A stretch of 64,000 nucleotides of DNA, taken from contig NC_087064.1 in assembly GCF_963678635.1 (NCBI RefSeq), positions 29,428,189 to 29,492,188 on the forward strand. The letters run 5' to 3'. Below the pieces are notes generated by a model that was not told the origin of the DNA, searched no databases, and worked only from the letters and a program-made list of their open reading frames with translations. The stretch comes from Symsagittifera roscoffensis. Lineage: Eukaryota; Xenacoelomorpha; Acoela; Convolutidae. The translations under genes were made by a program, and so were the position numbers. How positions within the stretch are numbered: position 1 is the first letter of the stretch; each line of letters opens with the position of its first letter. Shown here piece by piece: positions 30,460 to 40,720 of this stretch.

Positions 30460-31365
30460 ATAAAGGATTTTGTAAAATAAGAATTTTTTGTTGACTAAGA
30501 TTTTTCAAAAGGGAAGAATTTCATTGAAAACTATTTCTATTATTTACAACCCTGGTTGCGTATCTTTATTTAGATTTAAAAACTAGCAAAACAACTAAAA
30601 TCTACAAATTTTTTTATCAACGTCATCACCTTAGAGTTAGTTCTGGAATTGTGATTGGTTAAATTTTAGTGATTGTTTCTAGAATTTAGAAGATTGAGGA
30701 GATGTTGATGTTAATATGTAATGAATTTTTATAAAATTCAAGTATTTAATCTGTAGATTCTAAAAATTAGAAGATTCTAGAATTTAATGAATAATGATGT
30801 CAATTTCTCTGGTGGAAATATTCCATAACTTTTACTGTTCTATAAAAGTTAAAGTGTAACGACGTCATTTTCTCAGGTGGAATTACTTTTTCATTACCTA
30901 ACAAATTCAAAAGACACCTTCCTAGCTCTGTAGAGGAATCATGTCAGACCCTCTGATTGGCTTTTTCAAATAGTTTTTCTTGAGATAATTGAATATTTGT
31001 TACAAAAATTTTGTCAAAAATAATTTTTTCTAGCCTGAACAGATTTTAACATTTAAATATAAATAAATTTTTTTATGTATACCTATCTAAGAATTTTTTT
31101 TTGGTAAAATGCACGTTTTTTCTTGGTTTTTTCAAAAATTATGTTGATTTTTTTTTCATTTCTAAAATGATAAAGCAAAAAACGCAAAACTTTGATATAA
31201 AAAGCATGTTGACTTATTGCTTAGAAAACTTCTAATACCTTGGTTTTCAATTGTTTCTGATCAACAGACGTGCAAAAATTAGTTTTCTGAAGGATTTAAT
31301 TTTGAATAAAAGTTTCATAAAGATTAGCAAGTAACTGTGCCAGAAAAATTGTAATGATTTATTTC
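30460..31365. other. AT-rich spacer, no gene seen
   Basis: Contains TGATTGG/CCAAT words and repeated AGAATTTAGAAGATT-like words near 30,680 and 30,765. No open frame of note. Confidence 0.4.
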
Positions 31366-31890
31366 GGCAAGATGGGAAAAGTGTTTCAATTTTTTGAAGC
31401 GTATGCGAAAATTGTTTCACTTTTTTTGTACAAATGCAAAAATTGTTTCAATTTTTTTGACAAAATGCGAATAATGTTTCAATTTTTTTGACAAGATGCG
31501 AAAAGTGTTTCACTGTTTTCCTACAAATGCGAAAAGTGTTTTACTTTTTTCGACAAGATTCGAAACGTGTTTCACTTTTTTCCTACAAATGCGAAAATTA
31601 TTTTACTTTTTTTGACAAAATGCGATAAGTGTTTTACTTTTTCCGATAAAATGCGAAAAGTGTTTCAACTTTTTTGACAAAATGCGAAAAATGTTTTACT
31701 TTTTTCGATAAAATACGAAAAGTGTTTCAATTTTTTTGACAAGATGCGAAAAATGTTTCAACTTTTTTTGACAAGATGCGAAAAGTGTTTCAAAATTTAT
31801 GACAATTTGCGAAAAGTCTTTCACTTTTTTTGACGAAATGCGAAAAGTGTTTCACTTTTTCTACAAAGTGCGAAAAGTGTGTACAAGATG
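31366..31890. repeat. 31-bp minisatellite, about 17 imperfect units
   Basis: The consensus unit is ATGCGAAAAGTGTTTCA followed by CTTTTTTTGACAAG. Units are adjacent with no spacers, vary by point changes and small indels, and all run in one direction. This is the only long tandem array in the element's centre. It ends in a diverged unit near 31,885. Confidence 0.9.
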
Positions 31891-32134
31891 CAAAACCATT
31901 AGGTAACTTTTAACATGTGTACATTTTTTTAAGTGTTTTTCCGAATTTGTGTGCAAAAATTATTCGAGTTTCTTAACATATGTGCAAGTTCGGAGTACTA
32001 AATTAGGTTTTAATTGTTTTTAAATAGTTTACTCTGAACCTCTCAACTATTCTCATAATTAAAATGAAATTGAAGATATTAATTAATTACAAAGAACAAA
32101 AATAACACCAAGCAACAATTATTTACAAAAACAT

Positions 32135-32623
32135 TTAATCAAAGAGCTGTCGAGCAGCAGAAGAGTTCTGCAGGTTTTCTATAGAACGCAGAGTTGGACG
32201 AGGTTCCATTGCTGGAAGTTGTTGTGGAGCTGGAGGCATCATTGTTTTTGAGAAACCTTCATCTTCATCTATTGTGATGGGGTTTTCGACTGATCCTTCC
32301 TCCTCCCAAGGAAAGAGGAAGTCGTCGACTGGTTGAGCCACAAATCTTGAGTCCGGAATCTCGGGGTAGTTCATGCCCACATGATCAGAAATTTCCTCCA
32401 TCATTTGCATTTCTTCAAGTTGGTTCTCTGTCATGGGTACTTGTGTCATTTGATGTTCGTTGAAATCCCTTCGCATCACTTCCACCATGTGCCAGACTTG
32501 GATTGGGATATCCATTCTTGCCAGAAAAACTCCTGAGACTGTTTTTCGCACTTGAATTTGTACTAGATCAGGCGAAAATTCTACAGAGTACATGAGATTG
32601 CTGTTTTGTACTGAGAAAATCAT
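32135..32623 (-). CDS. PC4-like domain plus acidic tail, 162 residues
   Basis: Intact frame from ATG 32,623. Residues 10-52 read L-M-Y-S-V-E-F-S-P-D-L, then V-Q-I-Q-V-R-K, then V-F-L-A-R-M-D-I-P-I-Q-V-W-H-M-V-E-V-M-R, a short two-strand and helix unit like the other minus-strand frames of this element. After it come Met/Gln/Glu-rich and strongly acidic segments (FPWEEEGSVENPITIDEDEG), then a Pro-rich end. Acidic tails are common in transcription regulators and in DNA-mimic or ssDNA-binding proteins. This is the most 5' gene of the minus-strand set and has a CCAAT-rich upstream region. Confidence 0.45.
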   Translation of the reverse strand: MIFSVQNSNLMYSVEFSPDLVQIQVRKTVSGVFLARMDIPIQVWHMVEVMRRDFNEHQMTQVPMTENQLEEMQMMEEISDHVGMNYPEIPDSRFVAQPVDDFLFPWEEEGSVENPITIDEDEGFSKTMMPPAPQQLPAMEPRPTLRSIENLQNSSAARQLFD

Positions 32624-32804
32624 TTTGAGTAATCAATTGAGTAAAAGAGTAAGAACAAGAAAAAGCTGATAGAGGGATAGCTGACGGAAGAGAAGTTGAA
32701 ATCAAGGTATTTAGAGCTGAGAGAGGAGTTAGTTGACGGTAGTTAAGTTGAAAATAAAATGATTTTTTGTGAGGAGTTAGGGGTACCTTCAACTCGAATG
32801 TGTG

Positions 32805-33000
32805 GGTTTGACCAATCAGAATTGTTTTTCCTTATTTGGATTGCAGTCGTGTCCAATCAGATTTCAGCTTCCTTTTATGGGATTCTTTGATAAAAGTCGT
32901 GTGCAATCGGAAATGAAGCTCCATTTTGGGTATTTTCGTTTCCAATCACAAAAATGTTCATTTTTGTTCTAGTTGTCGTATCCAATCAGAGAAAATTTTA
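32805..33000 (-). promoter_or_regulatory. Cluster of CCAAT-box motifs upstream of the 32,135-32,623 gene
   Basis: ACCAATCAGAATT (32,812), TCCAATCAGATTT (32,855), TGCAATCGGAAAT (32,901), TCCAATCACAAAA (32,941) and TCCAATCAGAGAA (32,981) recur every 40-45 bases. They lie 190-380 bases before the minus-strand ATG. Single copies of the same word occur elsewhere in the element. Confidence 0.45.
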
Positions 33001-33009
33001 AGGACTTAA

Positions 33010-33366
33010 ATCTGCCAAAAAAGTAAAAATATACACAAAAGCAATTGCAAAAATAAATGACCAAAAGTTGTTTGATGTAAAAATAAAAAATTTTGCTGAT
33101 ATAAGTAACAAAAGAATAGCGAACAAGTAGCATCTCTACAATTTTTTTCATCAAGTTAATTGAATTTTTTGTATGTAATCAATGAGAAAAAGCTTATTTT
33201 AGAGTAGATAGTCAAGTTCTTTGATTTTGATGTAAATTTGGGAGAATAACTCAAAGTTGATCAATTTTTCAAAGCAAATCTCTGGAAATCTGATTCCAAA
33301 CCGAATCAAGCAGGATTTTGAAAAAAATTCCTTAAAATGAATGCTCGATTCTGATTGGTTGATAGC
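33010..33366. other. Spacer between the CCAAT cluster and the right arm; no gene seen
   Basis: AT-rich, with no conserved frame. Confidence 0.4.
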
Positions 33367-33585
33367 AAATTTTTGAAAACTCCATGGTTAGATTGGATGA
33401 TTTTCATTTCAGCTAGGCTAAATAGCGTATCTATTCTGATTTTCTTTCACGTCAAAAACAATCGTTCAAGAAATTTGCTGTTTTTATTCACTTTTACTCA
33501 TTTTTTGAGCCTATTCAACTTTTCTTTACTGAAAATTTGGGACATTCTAAATCTTCCATTTTTTTTTCTTTTTCTTCCTATTGAG

Positions 33586-34000
33586 ATGCCGTTACTTAAT
33601 AGAAACAAAAGAATTGCATGTCTTGAATGTGGAAGAGAATACACACCTAAAGATGCGTCAAGACATCGAAGTCACTGTGACGTTTTAAAGTGTTCCAATT
33701 GTAACTTTTATACATTTAGCAGCGAGGATCTTACTAATCATATCAAGATGAAGCAGTGTCAATATAATGTTAAAATATGTGCTCGGCAGTCTCAAAAAAC
33801 ACTCCAAGAGAAGGTAAAATTGATATCTTTCTAAGAAAAACATAGTAGAAAATACTTTGAATAATAATTTTTTACTGAGTCTGAAAAGTCTATACACTAT
33901 ATTTGAAAACTTTTAAGTAAAAAATTTACAGTTTTTTGTCATTATTCTTGTTCTGTCATATTCAAAGGTTCTGATTGATGGTAAAACCAGCAACAATTGA
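33586..34000 (+). CDS. Tandem C2HC-like zinc-finger protein, right-arm copy
   Basis: ATG at 33,586, the mirror of the left-arm gene. Unspliced it is 82 residues, ending at 33,834. A donor (GAGAAG|GTAAAA at 33,813/33,814) and acceptor (TTTACAG, 33,931) would give a 118-base intron and 23 more codons to TGA at 34,000. All eight predicted zinc ligands are kept. Substitutions against the left copy: S5N, R29S, E48D, V64I, E74Q, Y81S. The upstream 230 bases are conserved in both arms and may hold the promoter. Confidence 0.55.
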
Positions 34001-35183
34001 GTTCAAATTGTCGTGAAACTTTCGACGGAAATCAATTCGAATTCTTTAATCTACAGTAAAAACTCCATTGGTTGCAAGCTTGCGGAGATTTTGTTGCGAT
34101 AAATTTTTAGTAAAAGCGAATCACATACGCTAATGAGTGCTTAAGAATTTGTTGAAATACATTAAAAAACTGGATATTTATAAACTACGATCAATTGAAA
34201 GGTTTTGCCTAGTAACCAATTTAAAGTTTTCCTTGCTTAGTGGTTGTAAAAGTAATCTTAGAGTAGTGCGTAGCAGATATTGAGGATTGATTTACTAAGA
34301 ATTATGCTTTTTTTTTCGCTTTTTTTCTACGTTTCAGAAAAGTAATTGATAATTGACCTGGAAATTGTAAGTTTTGCTGACATTTGAAAATTTCAAGATA
34401 ATAATATACATCATTCTCAACCCAAAATTTAATTTAAAATAGAAATTCAGAGTTGAAACAGCAATATAAAATTTTAAAGTAGAGAAAATCATTTAAAGAC
34501 GTTTAGCAAATGATTCATGGTATTAATTCAGCTTCGGATTGTTGAACGTTCGTTGAAACGATACATGTTTTCATCAAAAGCTCAATTTTCAAGTAGTTTT
34601 TGTTCAAATTGGATTAATTTGATATATAGAAGATGAAGCAGAAACTGAGAAAATGAGATAGAAACTCGATTTAATTCATTTGGAGTTTTGACATAATTTT
34701 ACTATAATTTAGCTTATAAACCATATTTTGAGAAAAACTCCGACATAAAAAGTGGCAAAGATTGGTATTTATGTGTAATTCATTAGAAAAGTTTGTTATC
34801 CTTTGATACATAAGGTAATTTTTTATGAAAAATCAGATGTTTTGAGGATAGTGTTTGTAAAGTTAACTCAATCCGACATCTTTTGGAAGAAGATACATGA
34901 AGCATAAAGCAAAAACAGCTTTCAAGATCTACATTTCAATATATTTTTTAACTATATAGAGTTTTCTTTTGCCTAATAAAAATCCGAAAATTACACAATT
35001 GTTCCAGTTTGCACCTTGATTTCCTTTGCTAAATCAATTTTTTGAGACGCGCTCTTTTAGAAATTTTTAGATATTGTAGATGTTAGGAACTAGGTTCCCT
35101 TGCGTATTTCCGGAGGTTTTCAGAATATAACTAATAGAGCTGCTCCTAACTTGTTCTTAAATTGTAAAAACACATTTATATTC

Positions 35184-35408
35184 TCATTTTTTACATATTT
35201 TTTTCAATGTTTTAACCAGCACCGATTCTTTCTCAATTCGATATTTTTGAGAAAACTTCCGTTTTAAATAAGAAAAAAAAAGCTGTTTAATTTTTATTTT
35301 GCAAGAAAACTGATAGTTATTGGTCCCATAAGTTGTATTTTTGCTTGAATAGTTTACTATAGCACCTAACAAGGGAAACTTGAGGAAGACATTTACAATT
35401 TTTATCAT
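35184..35408 (-). CDS. Possible 74-residue ORF in the right arm
   Basis: Mirror of 24,839-25,063, ending in L-K-K-I-C-K-K. See that entry; support is weak. Confidence 0.2.
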   Translation of the reverse strand: MIKIVNVFLKFPLLGAIVNYSSKNTTYGTNNYQFSCKIKIKQLFFSYLKRKFSQKYRIEKESVLVKTLKKICKK

Positions 35409-37085
35409 AGTAATCAGACGGTATCAGTTCTAATTTCATCTTTGCCAGCAAATTGTTCGTTCGATTGATACTATTTTCCCCCTAATTTCTCCAGTTCTGA
35501 CTAAATTTTTTTGCAAAGTGTAATCAATAGCGGAACCATGTATAAAGCAGAAAGTAAGAATGACCTTTAAGAATAGAACATTTCTACGGAAAATTGTGAA
35601 AATTATGTTGCAGAAGCAACAGAGAGATAATCATCAGTTATGAAGAAGATTTTGTTGAATTTGAGCAAATATCGAATAAAATTTTAGGAAACATTTATCT
35701 CGTTTGTAGTCAATTTTAGAAATTAGTTGTTCATTTTTCATCAATGATCTGAAATTCGGTACTATTAAGGTGAATAACTTATCTGAATTTCTAATTTTTG
35801 TACAAATTTGGGTTAATCATTGAGCAAAAATCTAGAAACTTTATGGAATATTGCTCTTAATGTTCAATTGCATTGAGAGTCCTATTTCACTTCTCCCTGA
35901 ATTGGACAAAAAATCAGTTAAATATCCAATTAAAAGGTTGATACTTGAAAATTTTTGACAAATTTGAATAATTTTCATTTTACTTTCTTGAAAATTACGG
36001 ATATTTTCAATATCTTCTACAAGTTTCAATTTCGATTCAGCTTTTATGAGCTTTCTTGTTAATGTTGATAGCATTATAAAACCCGCTTTGTTACTCAAAT
36101 ATTGCTAAAATTTTTTCGTATTTCAGTTTTTTGGTGAGAAAAATTTGGAAAAATCCATATTTCTATTCAAAGTTTTGTATCAGTGTCTCAACATGATGCC
36201 AGTTGAAATACAATTTGAGCTTAATTTGAAACTCTAAACGTATTTATTTTTTATTCAATTAGATCAGAAGCAACAAAAAACTAGCTAAAATCTTGATATT
36301 TTTGCAGTTCTTTCCGAAAACTTTGGAAATTTTGCATTTTTTCCCAAAAACTTGAATTTTTTGCAATTTTTTTCCCTAAAATTTGACTTTTTTTCGAAGT
36401 TTCAGTAGGTTTCGACATAAATTCAGGTAGATTGAAAGTAAGAGTATTCCATAAATTAGATCGAGTTACAATAAAACTTATAGTGTTTTAAATTTTTTAA
36501 GAAAAATTTTCAATTTTTGTGACAAAAACTCCAAGTTTTTGCCCAAAAACTCTTACCATTGACTTACCATGTACAATTAAACTGAATACGTAACCTTAAT
36601 TTCACAACCTATACGTAATTAACCAGTATTAATTAACAGTTAGATAATGCGAGCCAAAATTTTTGCGAAAAAACTAGACATTTCCACACAAAAACCACAT
36701 TTTTTTCAGAAAACATGATTTTTTTCTCGAAGTTTCGTTAGGTTTCAGTATAGCTTTAGATAGTTTTCTCGTTGAATCAAACCTATAAAACAATAATCAA
36801 AACATCTAAACCGTAGAAGCTAGCTAAGAAACGCAAGTATCGGCAAAAACGAGCTCAAAAAATTCGCGCGCCAAAAATTTTTCTGAAACTTACCATCTTA
36901 CCATCTGAAACCTCGTATCTTAATACATTGGGAAACCTATTCCCTATCCTAATACATTGGAAAATCTATAGCCTATCTTAATACATAGGGTGCGGACCGG
37001 ATACTCTATAGCCTATGTTAATACATGGGGGTCCGCAGGCACCCCCCCCCCCCCCCCCTCCTGATCAGCTCACCCTTCTACTACT

Positions 37086-37091
37086 CACATC
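37086..37091. repeat. Target-site duplication CACATC, right
   Basis: Identical to 22,854-22,859. It directly follows the right tip CTACTACT. Confidence 0.9.
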
Positions 37092-37128
37092 TTCTCGCTT
37101 ACCCTCATTCACTACTAATTCACCACGC

Positions 37129-38590
37129 ATGGATTCCGATGATTCCACAAACACAGTTTTAAACACGATGTCACAACTTAATAATTCTGTTATTGACAGC
37201 CCAGATGAATTTCAAAACTCCGAGCCCAGCCCATCCACTTTTCACAACCCCCCTGACATCCTATCGATACCCAAAATCCCGATAAAACCTCCCCAGCCCC
37301 TTCTTCCAACACAGACGCAACCCCAATCCTCACCCCAATGAAAAGTGATCAACTTGACCCCTCTAGCCCCGTCACCGAAGAATTAGAGCACGAACTTTTC
37401 ATCTCTTTACAACCACAGCTTCAAAGCACTAACACATTAACAATTCATCAACTATCACAATCCATTTCTTCCTCCGAATCCTCCAACCCAGCCTCCACAG
37501 TAGAAGAAACCCGAGCGCACCGAGTATTCCAGCGAAAGCAACCCAATACCCAAATACTTGACCATCCCCAACCAACCCGACTGTTTTCCCTTCACCCGCA
37601 ACACACTAGTACGAACGAATTCCTCAAATTTAATTTACCCTCTTTTCCATAATACACCTATTATCTCACTAATGGCCACCAACTGAGTTTTGTAGACGAA
37701 TATTGCAAGTTTCCCACCTTATCATGGACATCTCAATATCACTTCACAAATCCACTATCACTCCCTTTGTACAACAACCCAGCTGACAATGAAATATGTC
37801 AATCCCGACTACACCAACCAACCAAAGCACTGCATGAAAAGCAATTCACAACCATAGGACTAACACAAACATCAAATAGTTTTGTTGCACAAAAAGCTAA
37901 TAGAATGTCAATTAAACAGTACGATCACGCTATTGGACGATATATGGAAAACACAGTCATAGAAGAAGATGAAAACACTAGCACCCAATTAACAGAGAAA
38001 ATTTTTATAAAATCAGAACATGTATTTGTCATTAACAGCATGAAGAAAAATTATGATAATTTTTTTTTACACCGGACTCCCAAACATCAAAGCTTATGAT
38101 TCTTAATTCAACAAATTTAATCACTTTTAATTTTTCATTTTCTTACGCCAAAAGAACGTGCTTGTACTGCTCACACGAGATAATGTCTCGCACTAAACTA
38201 ACCCACATATACACTCATTATAAATTTAGTCAACACCACTACTTAACTAACAAAGCATCACAAAACCCACAGCACAGATTCACGCTCAATAATTCCAAAT
38301 GCACATCGCCATATTTTCCAAACTTCCTTTATTGTATAAAAAATACTAACATACACGGCAACCTCCGTAACTATGATCCCATAAGACAAATGTATATATT
38401 CTGCCCACTAACACGCACGAACTCTCACTCAAAAATGAAGAGCACACTATCACCCGAGCATTCGAGCTTCTATGGCCCATCCTTCAGAGTGAAACTGTCA
38501 TCCGCAAGCTAAACTTCTCACATCATCAGACACTATTCGCACTAATTTCCCGAACGGATTTTTTGTCGATGACAACCCTTTGTAAGTAAA
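37129..38590 (+). pseudogene. Ser/Pro/Gln-rich 3' gene of element B, 5' end cut off by the insertion
   Basis: Frames at 37,129-37,341, 37,338-37,652, 37,767-38,099 and about 38,100-38,580 follow the same order as the minus-strand gene in C. Features shared with C are S-D-N/D-S-T-N-T-V at the start, L-T-I-H-Q/H-L followed by S-I-S-S-S-E-S, V-A-Q-K-A-N-R followed by Y-D-H-A-x-G-R-Y-M-E, and a C-terminal N-F-P-N-G-F-F-x-D-D-N-P-L. The last codons overlap a perfect donor GTAAGT in both copies. I recognise no family; position after env suggests an accessory gene. Confidence 0.5.
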
Positions 38591-39250
38591 ATTAAATATT
38601 TTAACTAAAAAATTCAAAAAAACACTAACTTTTCTTTAAATATGCTTCACTTTTGTATTTTAGATTTTACCATTAATTCATCTAAAACAAATAAAAACAA
38701 ACAAAAATTGTACAATTTTTTCTATAAATTTTTAAAATTAAATTTAGCAATCGCAGTATGTAAATAAAGTAGTAAGTTGTTTCTCTCAAAAGTAGTATTT
38801 TCATAAATTTAAAATTCCATGGCAGTAAATTAATATTTGTAATATGGTAAATTTATCAAAAAAGCAAACAATTTGAAGATATTTAACCTTTTTAAAAGAC
38901 GCTTCTTTTAAAATTTGGATTTCTTCACTCGCCCATATATCTTTCCACAATCGCACAGCTCGCCCACGAAGAATTGTTTAGATATTGTATTTCAAGTTTT
39001 AACTTTCAGTGATAACAACTCTAACTTGTTTTCACACGTTTCAAACTTTCCCTCAACCCGGTTGGAAGGAATTATAAAAAGAAGCTAAATTAGACAACGC
39101 AGCTTTTTAACGCCACAAAACCACAAACTAATAGCATGGCTAAGAGGGAAAGTCCCACAGTACCCAACCTGATTAAACGCAGATTAAAACTGGATAAAAT
39201 TTTCTTTTGAAAGCCACCTTCAAGTTTTATTAAAACCAAATAGTTTTTTG
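38590..39250 (+). other. Non-coding 3' region of element B
   Basis: Conserved in inverted form at 40,720-41,330 but without shared open frames. It probably contains the element's 3' regulatory end. No LTR edges were recognised. Confidence 0.45.
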
Positions 39251-39289
39251 TGCAAAACTAATGAACTAGAAGTTTGAATAAAAATAATG

Positions 39290-39390
39290 GATTATAGTCA
39301 ATTATAATCGATTGCAATTGTATCGAAAATTAGATGAACAAATTATCAATTATAATCGCTTATAATGGATTGTAGTTATAATTAAAATTT
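39290..39390. repeat. Short AT-rich palindromic repeats
   Basis: ATTATAATCG-type words occur several times in both orientations. Confidence 0.45.
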
Positions 39391-39399
39391 GATTTCAAA

Positions 39400-39830
39400 A
39401 ATAGAGATGGGGCATGGCCTTTTGCATATACTCATGGAGTATTTTTCAGACAAATTTCACCGTTTGTTCGTCACGCTATCTCATTTTTGGCCGGATAGAT
39501 TTGTGCAACTTCTTATTCTAATACCAATCTTAATCTTACTCTTATAACTCCTAGTCTCAATAGATCTAGTGTATACTGGTTTTTGCGTGTTACTTTTTGG
39601 AGTTTTTCCAGAAACAGAACAACTGTAGTCTAAGATTTGTTCAATTGTTATGGTGCTGAAACTACAAGTAGTTTCAGCACTTACAAATAAATGTCGAAGT
39701 TAGTGATGGAGTTTGATTGACTAGTACTAATATTTTGAAAAGGTAGAGAATTTTATTTATGTCCAGTTATAAATCCTAGTTCAGAACTGGTTCCAAACAT
39801 CCGGAGCTTAGATTGTTTTTAGTTTAAACT
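39400..39830 (+). repeat. Dispersed repeat family L, copy 3
   Basis: Same ordered words as at 6,990-7,400, ending in TTTCAGCACTTAC and AGAACTGGTTCCA. It lies just right of element B and is inverted relative to copy 2 on the left of B. Confidence 0.65.
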
Positions 39831-40720
39831 GTTTATGGTAGTGAAGGACGGGTGATGTAGTTTTCTTTTGTAGTTTCGAGCAGTGACTTCTTGAAGAGGG
39901 GAGTGAAATAATTGTAGTGTTAGATGGAAGAAGATCATTTCGTTTGTCTTTCAAAGTGGGTCTCGTTGATCGTGGGTAGTCTTGGGTGATTGTGTCAAGA
40001 CTTCTGATCGATGCAATAATATACTGATTTCGTTAACTTTAGAGCGAGACTACGTGCAGGGTGAAGTTTGACTTTTCAGTGTAAAGTGCCAAGTGACTAG
40101 GTTCGGTATGTGAAATCAACATCGAGATGGCCATTGGTCTGTTTCAGTGGGTTTCCTTTGCTGCGATGTTGGGTCCATACTAAAAATCCTTTGAGGGTCG
40201 TGACTACGGCAACAAACCAATTAATTTTGTCATTCCAGGGCTGGAATGTAATTGAGGTGTCATCTTCTTTGCCGGTTGTTCCTGGAGCACTAAGAAATCC
40301 TTACTTACTGCATTATATATTTACATCTTGTTAGTTAAGTTTTTTAGTTATGATTTATTATTAGTTATTATCGCAAAAACCTTTTTATTTTAGTTCGTAT
40401 CTTAAAGAGTTAATAATAAACTTATAATTTACTCTCGTTAATAATAGGAAGTGGGTCACAGAGCGTGGTTGTAGCGCGGTGGGTTAGGCTGGCTATAGAG
40501 CATGATCAGGACGTTCCTCTGGTTGGTGAGGCCAGGAGTGGGCTACAGTTTTATGGTGTCATTGTGCAGAGTCTCTTTAAGTGTTCAATTTTTATTACGT
40601 AGTTTTCTCTTTTTGTTTTGGTTGTGTCCTTTTCTCAAAAGTAAATTATTTATTTGGGGTTGTTGTTCAATTTTTTTGTGTTTTATTTTGTTTTAATTAA
40701 ATTTATCAAAAGAATAATTT
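39831..40720. other. Spacer between elements B and C; nothing recognised
   Basis: More G+T-rich on the plus strand than the left flank. Short open frames only; no tRNA box or domain was found. Confidence 0.4.

Larger units (their letters stand above)
22860..37085. mobile_element. 14.2-kb long-TIR DNA element inserted in retroelement B, Maverick/Polinton-like ends
   Basis: The tips AGTAGTAGAAGGGTGAGC and its exact complement bound 14,226 bp, flanked by a perfect 6-bp duplication. Terminal inverted repeats are about 4,027 bp (left) and 3,719 bp (right), enclosing a 6,480-bp unique centre. Mavericks are known for 5'-AG ends, 6-bp duplications and long inverted repeats, so the ends fit. However, no protein-primed DNA polymerase, rve integrase, packaging ATPase, protease or capsid gene could be recognised. 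Cargo seen: zinc-finger ORFs in the arms, four PC4-like minus-strand frames, one basic plus-strand gene and a minisatellite. It may be a helper-dependent derivative or a distinct group. Confidence 0.85.
33367..37085. repeat. Right terminal inverted repeat
   Basis: Reverse complement of the left arm. It has 17 C residues at 37,042-37,058 in place of 19 G on the left, one unit instead of two of the 310-bp segment, and a private insertion of about 60 bases near 36,585-36,645 (TACGTAATTAACCAGTATTA within it). Confidence 0.92.
37092..39250 (+). mobile_element. Retrovirus-like element B, right part
   Basis: It continues element B after the insertion. It aligns with the reverse complement of 42,940-40,720 in element C: the Ser/Pro-rich gene, its conserved C-terminal end and a non-coding 3' region (words such as CACTCGCCCAT, GATAACAACTCTAACTTG, ACACGTTTCAAACTTTC, GGCTAAG, GTCCCAC). 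Confidence 0.8.

Noticed and set aside
31366-31890. Regular repeats resembling a CRISPR array
   Set aside because: The units are directly adjacent with no unique spacers, and the surroundings are animal DNA. It is a minisatellite.
22860-37085. Toxin-antidote or fusogen cargo, as reported for some nematode Mavericks
   Set aside because: None of the frames shows a signal peptide, a Cys-rich ectodomain or a membrane span suggesting such a gene.
16180-39830. L repeats as the two LTRs of element B
   Set aside because: The copies are in opposite orientation, and neither adjoins a primer-binding site or a pol/env edge.
40440-40560. GC-rich patch as a tRNA or small RNA gene
   Set aside because: No A or B box and no cloverleaf pairing could be drawn.
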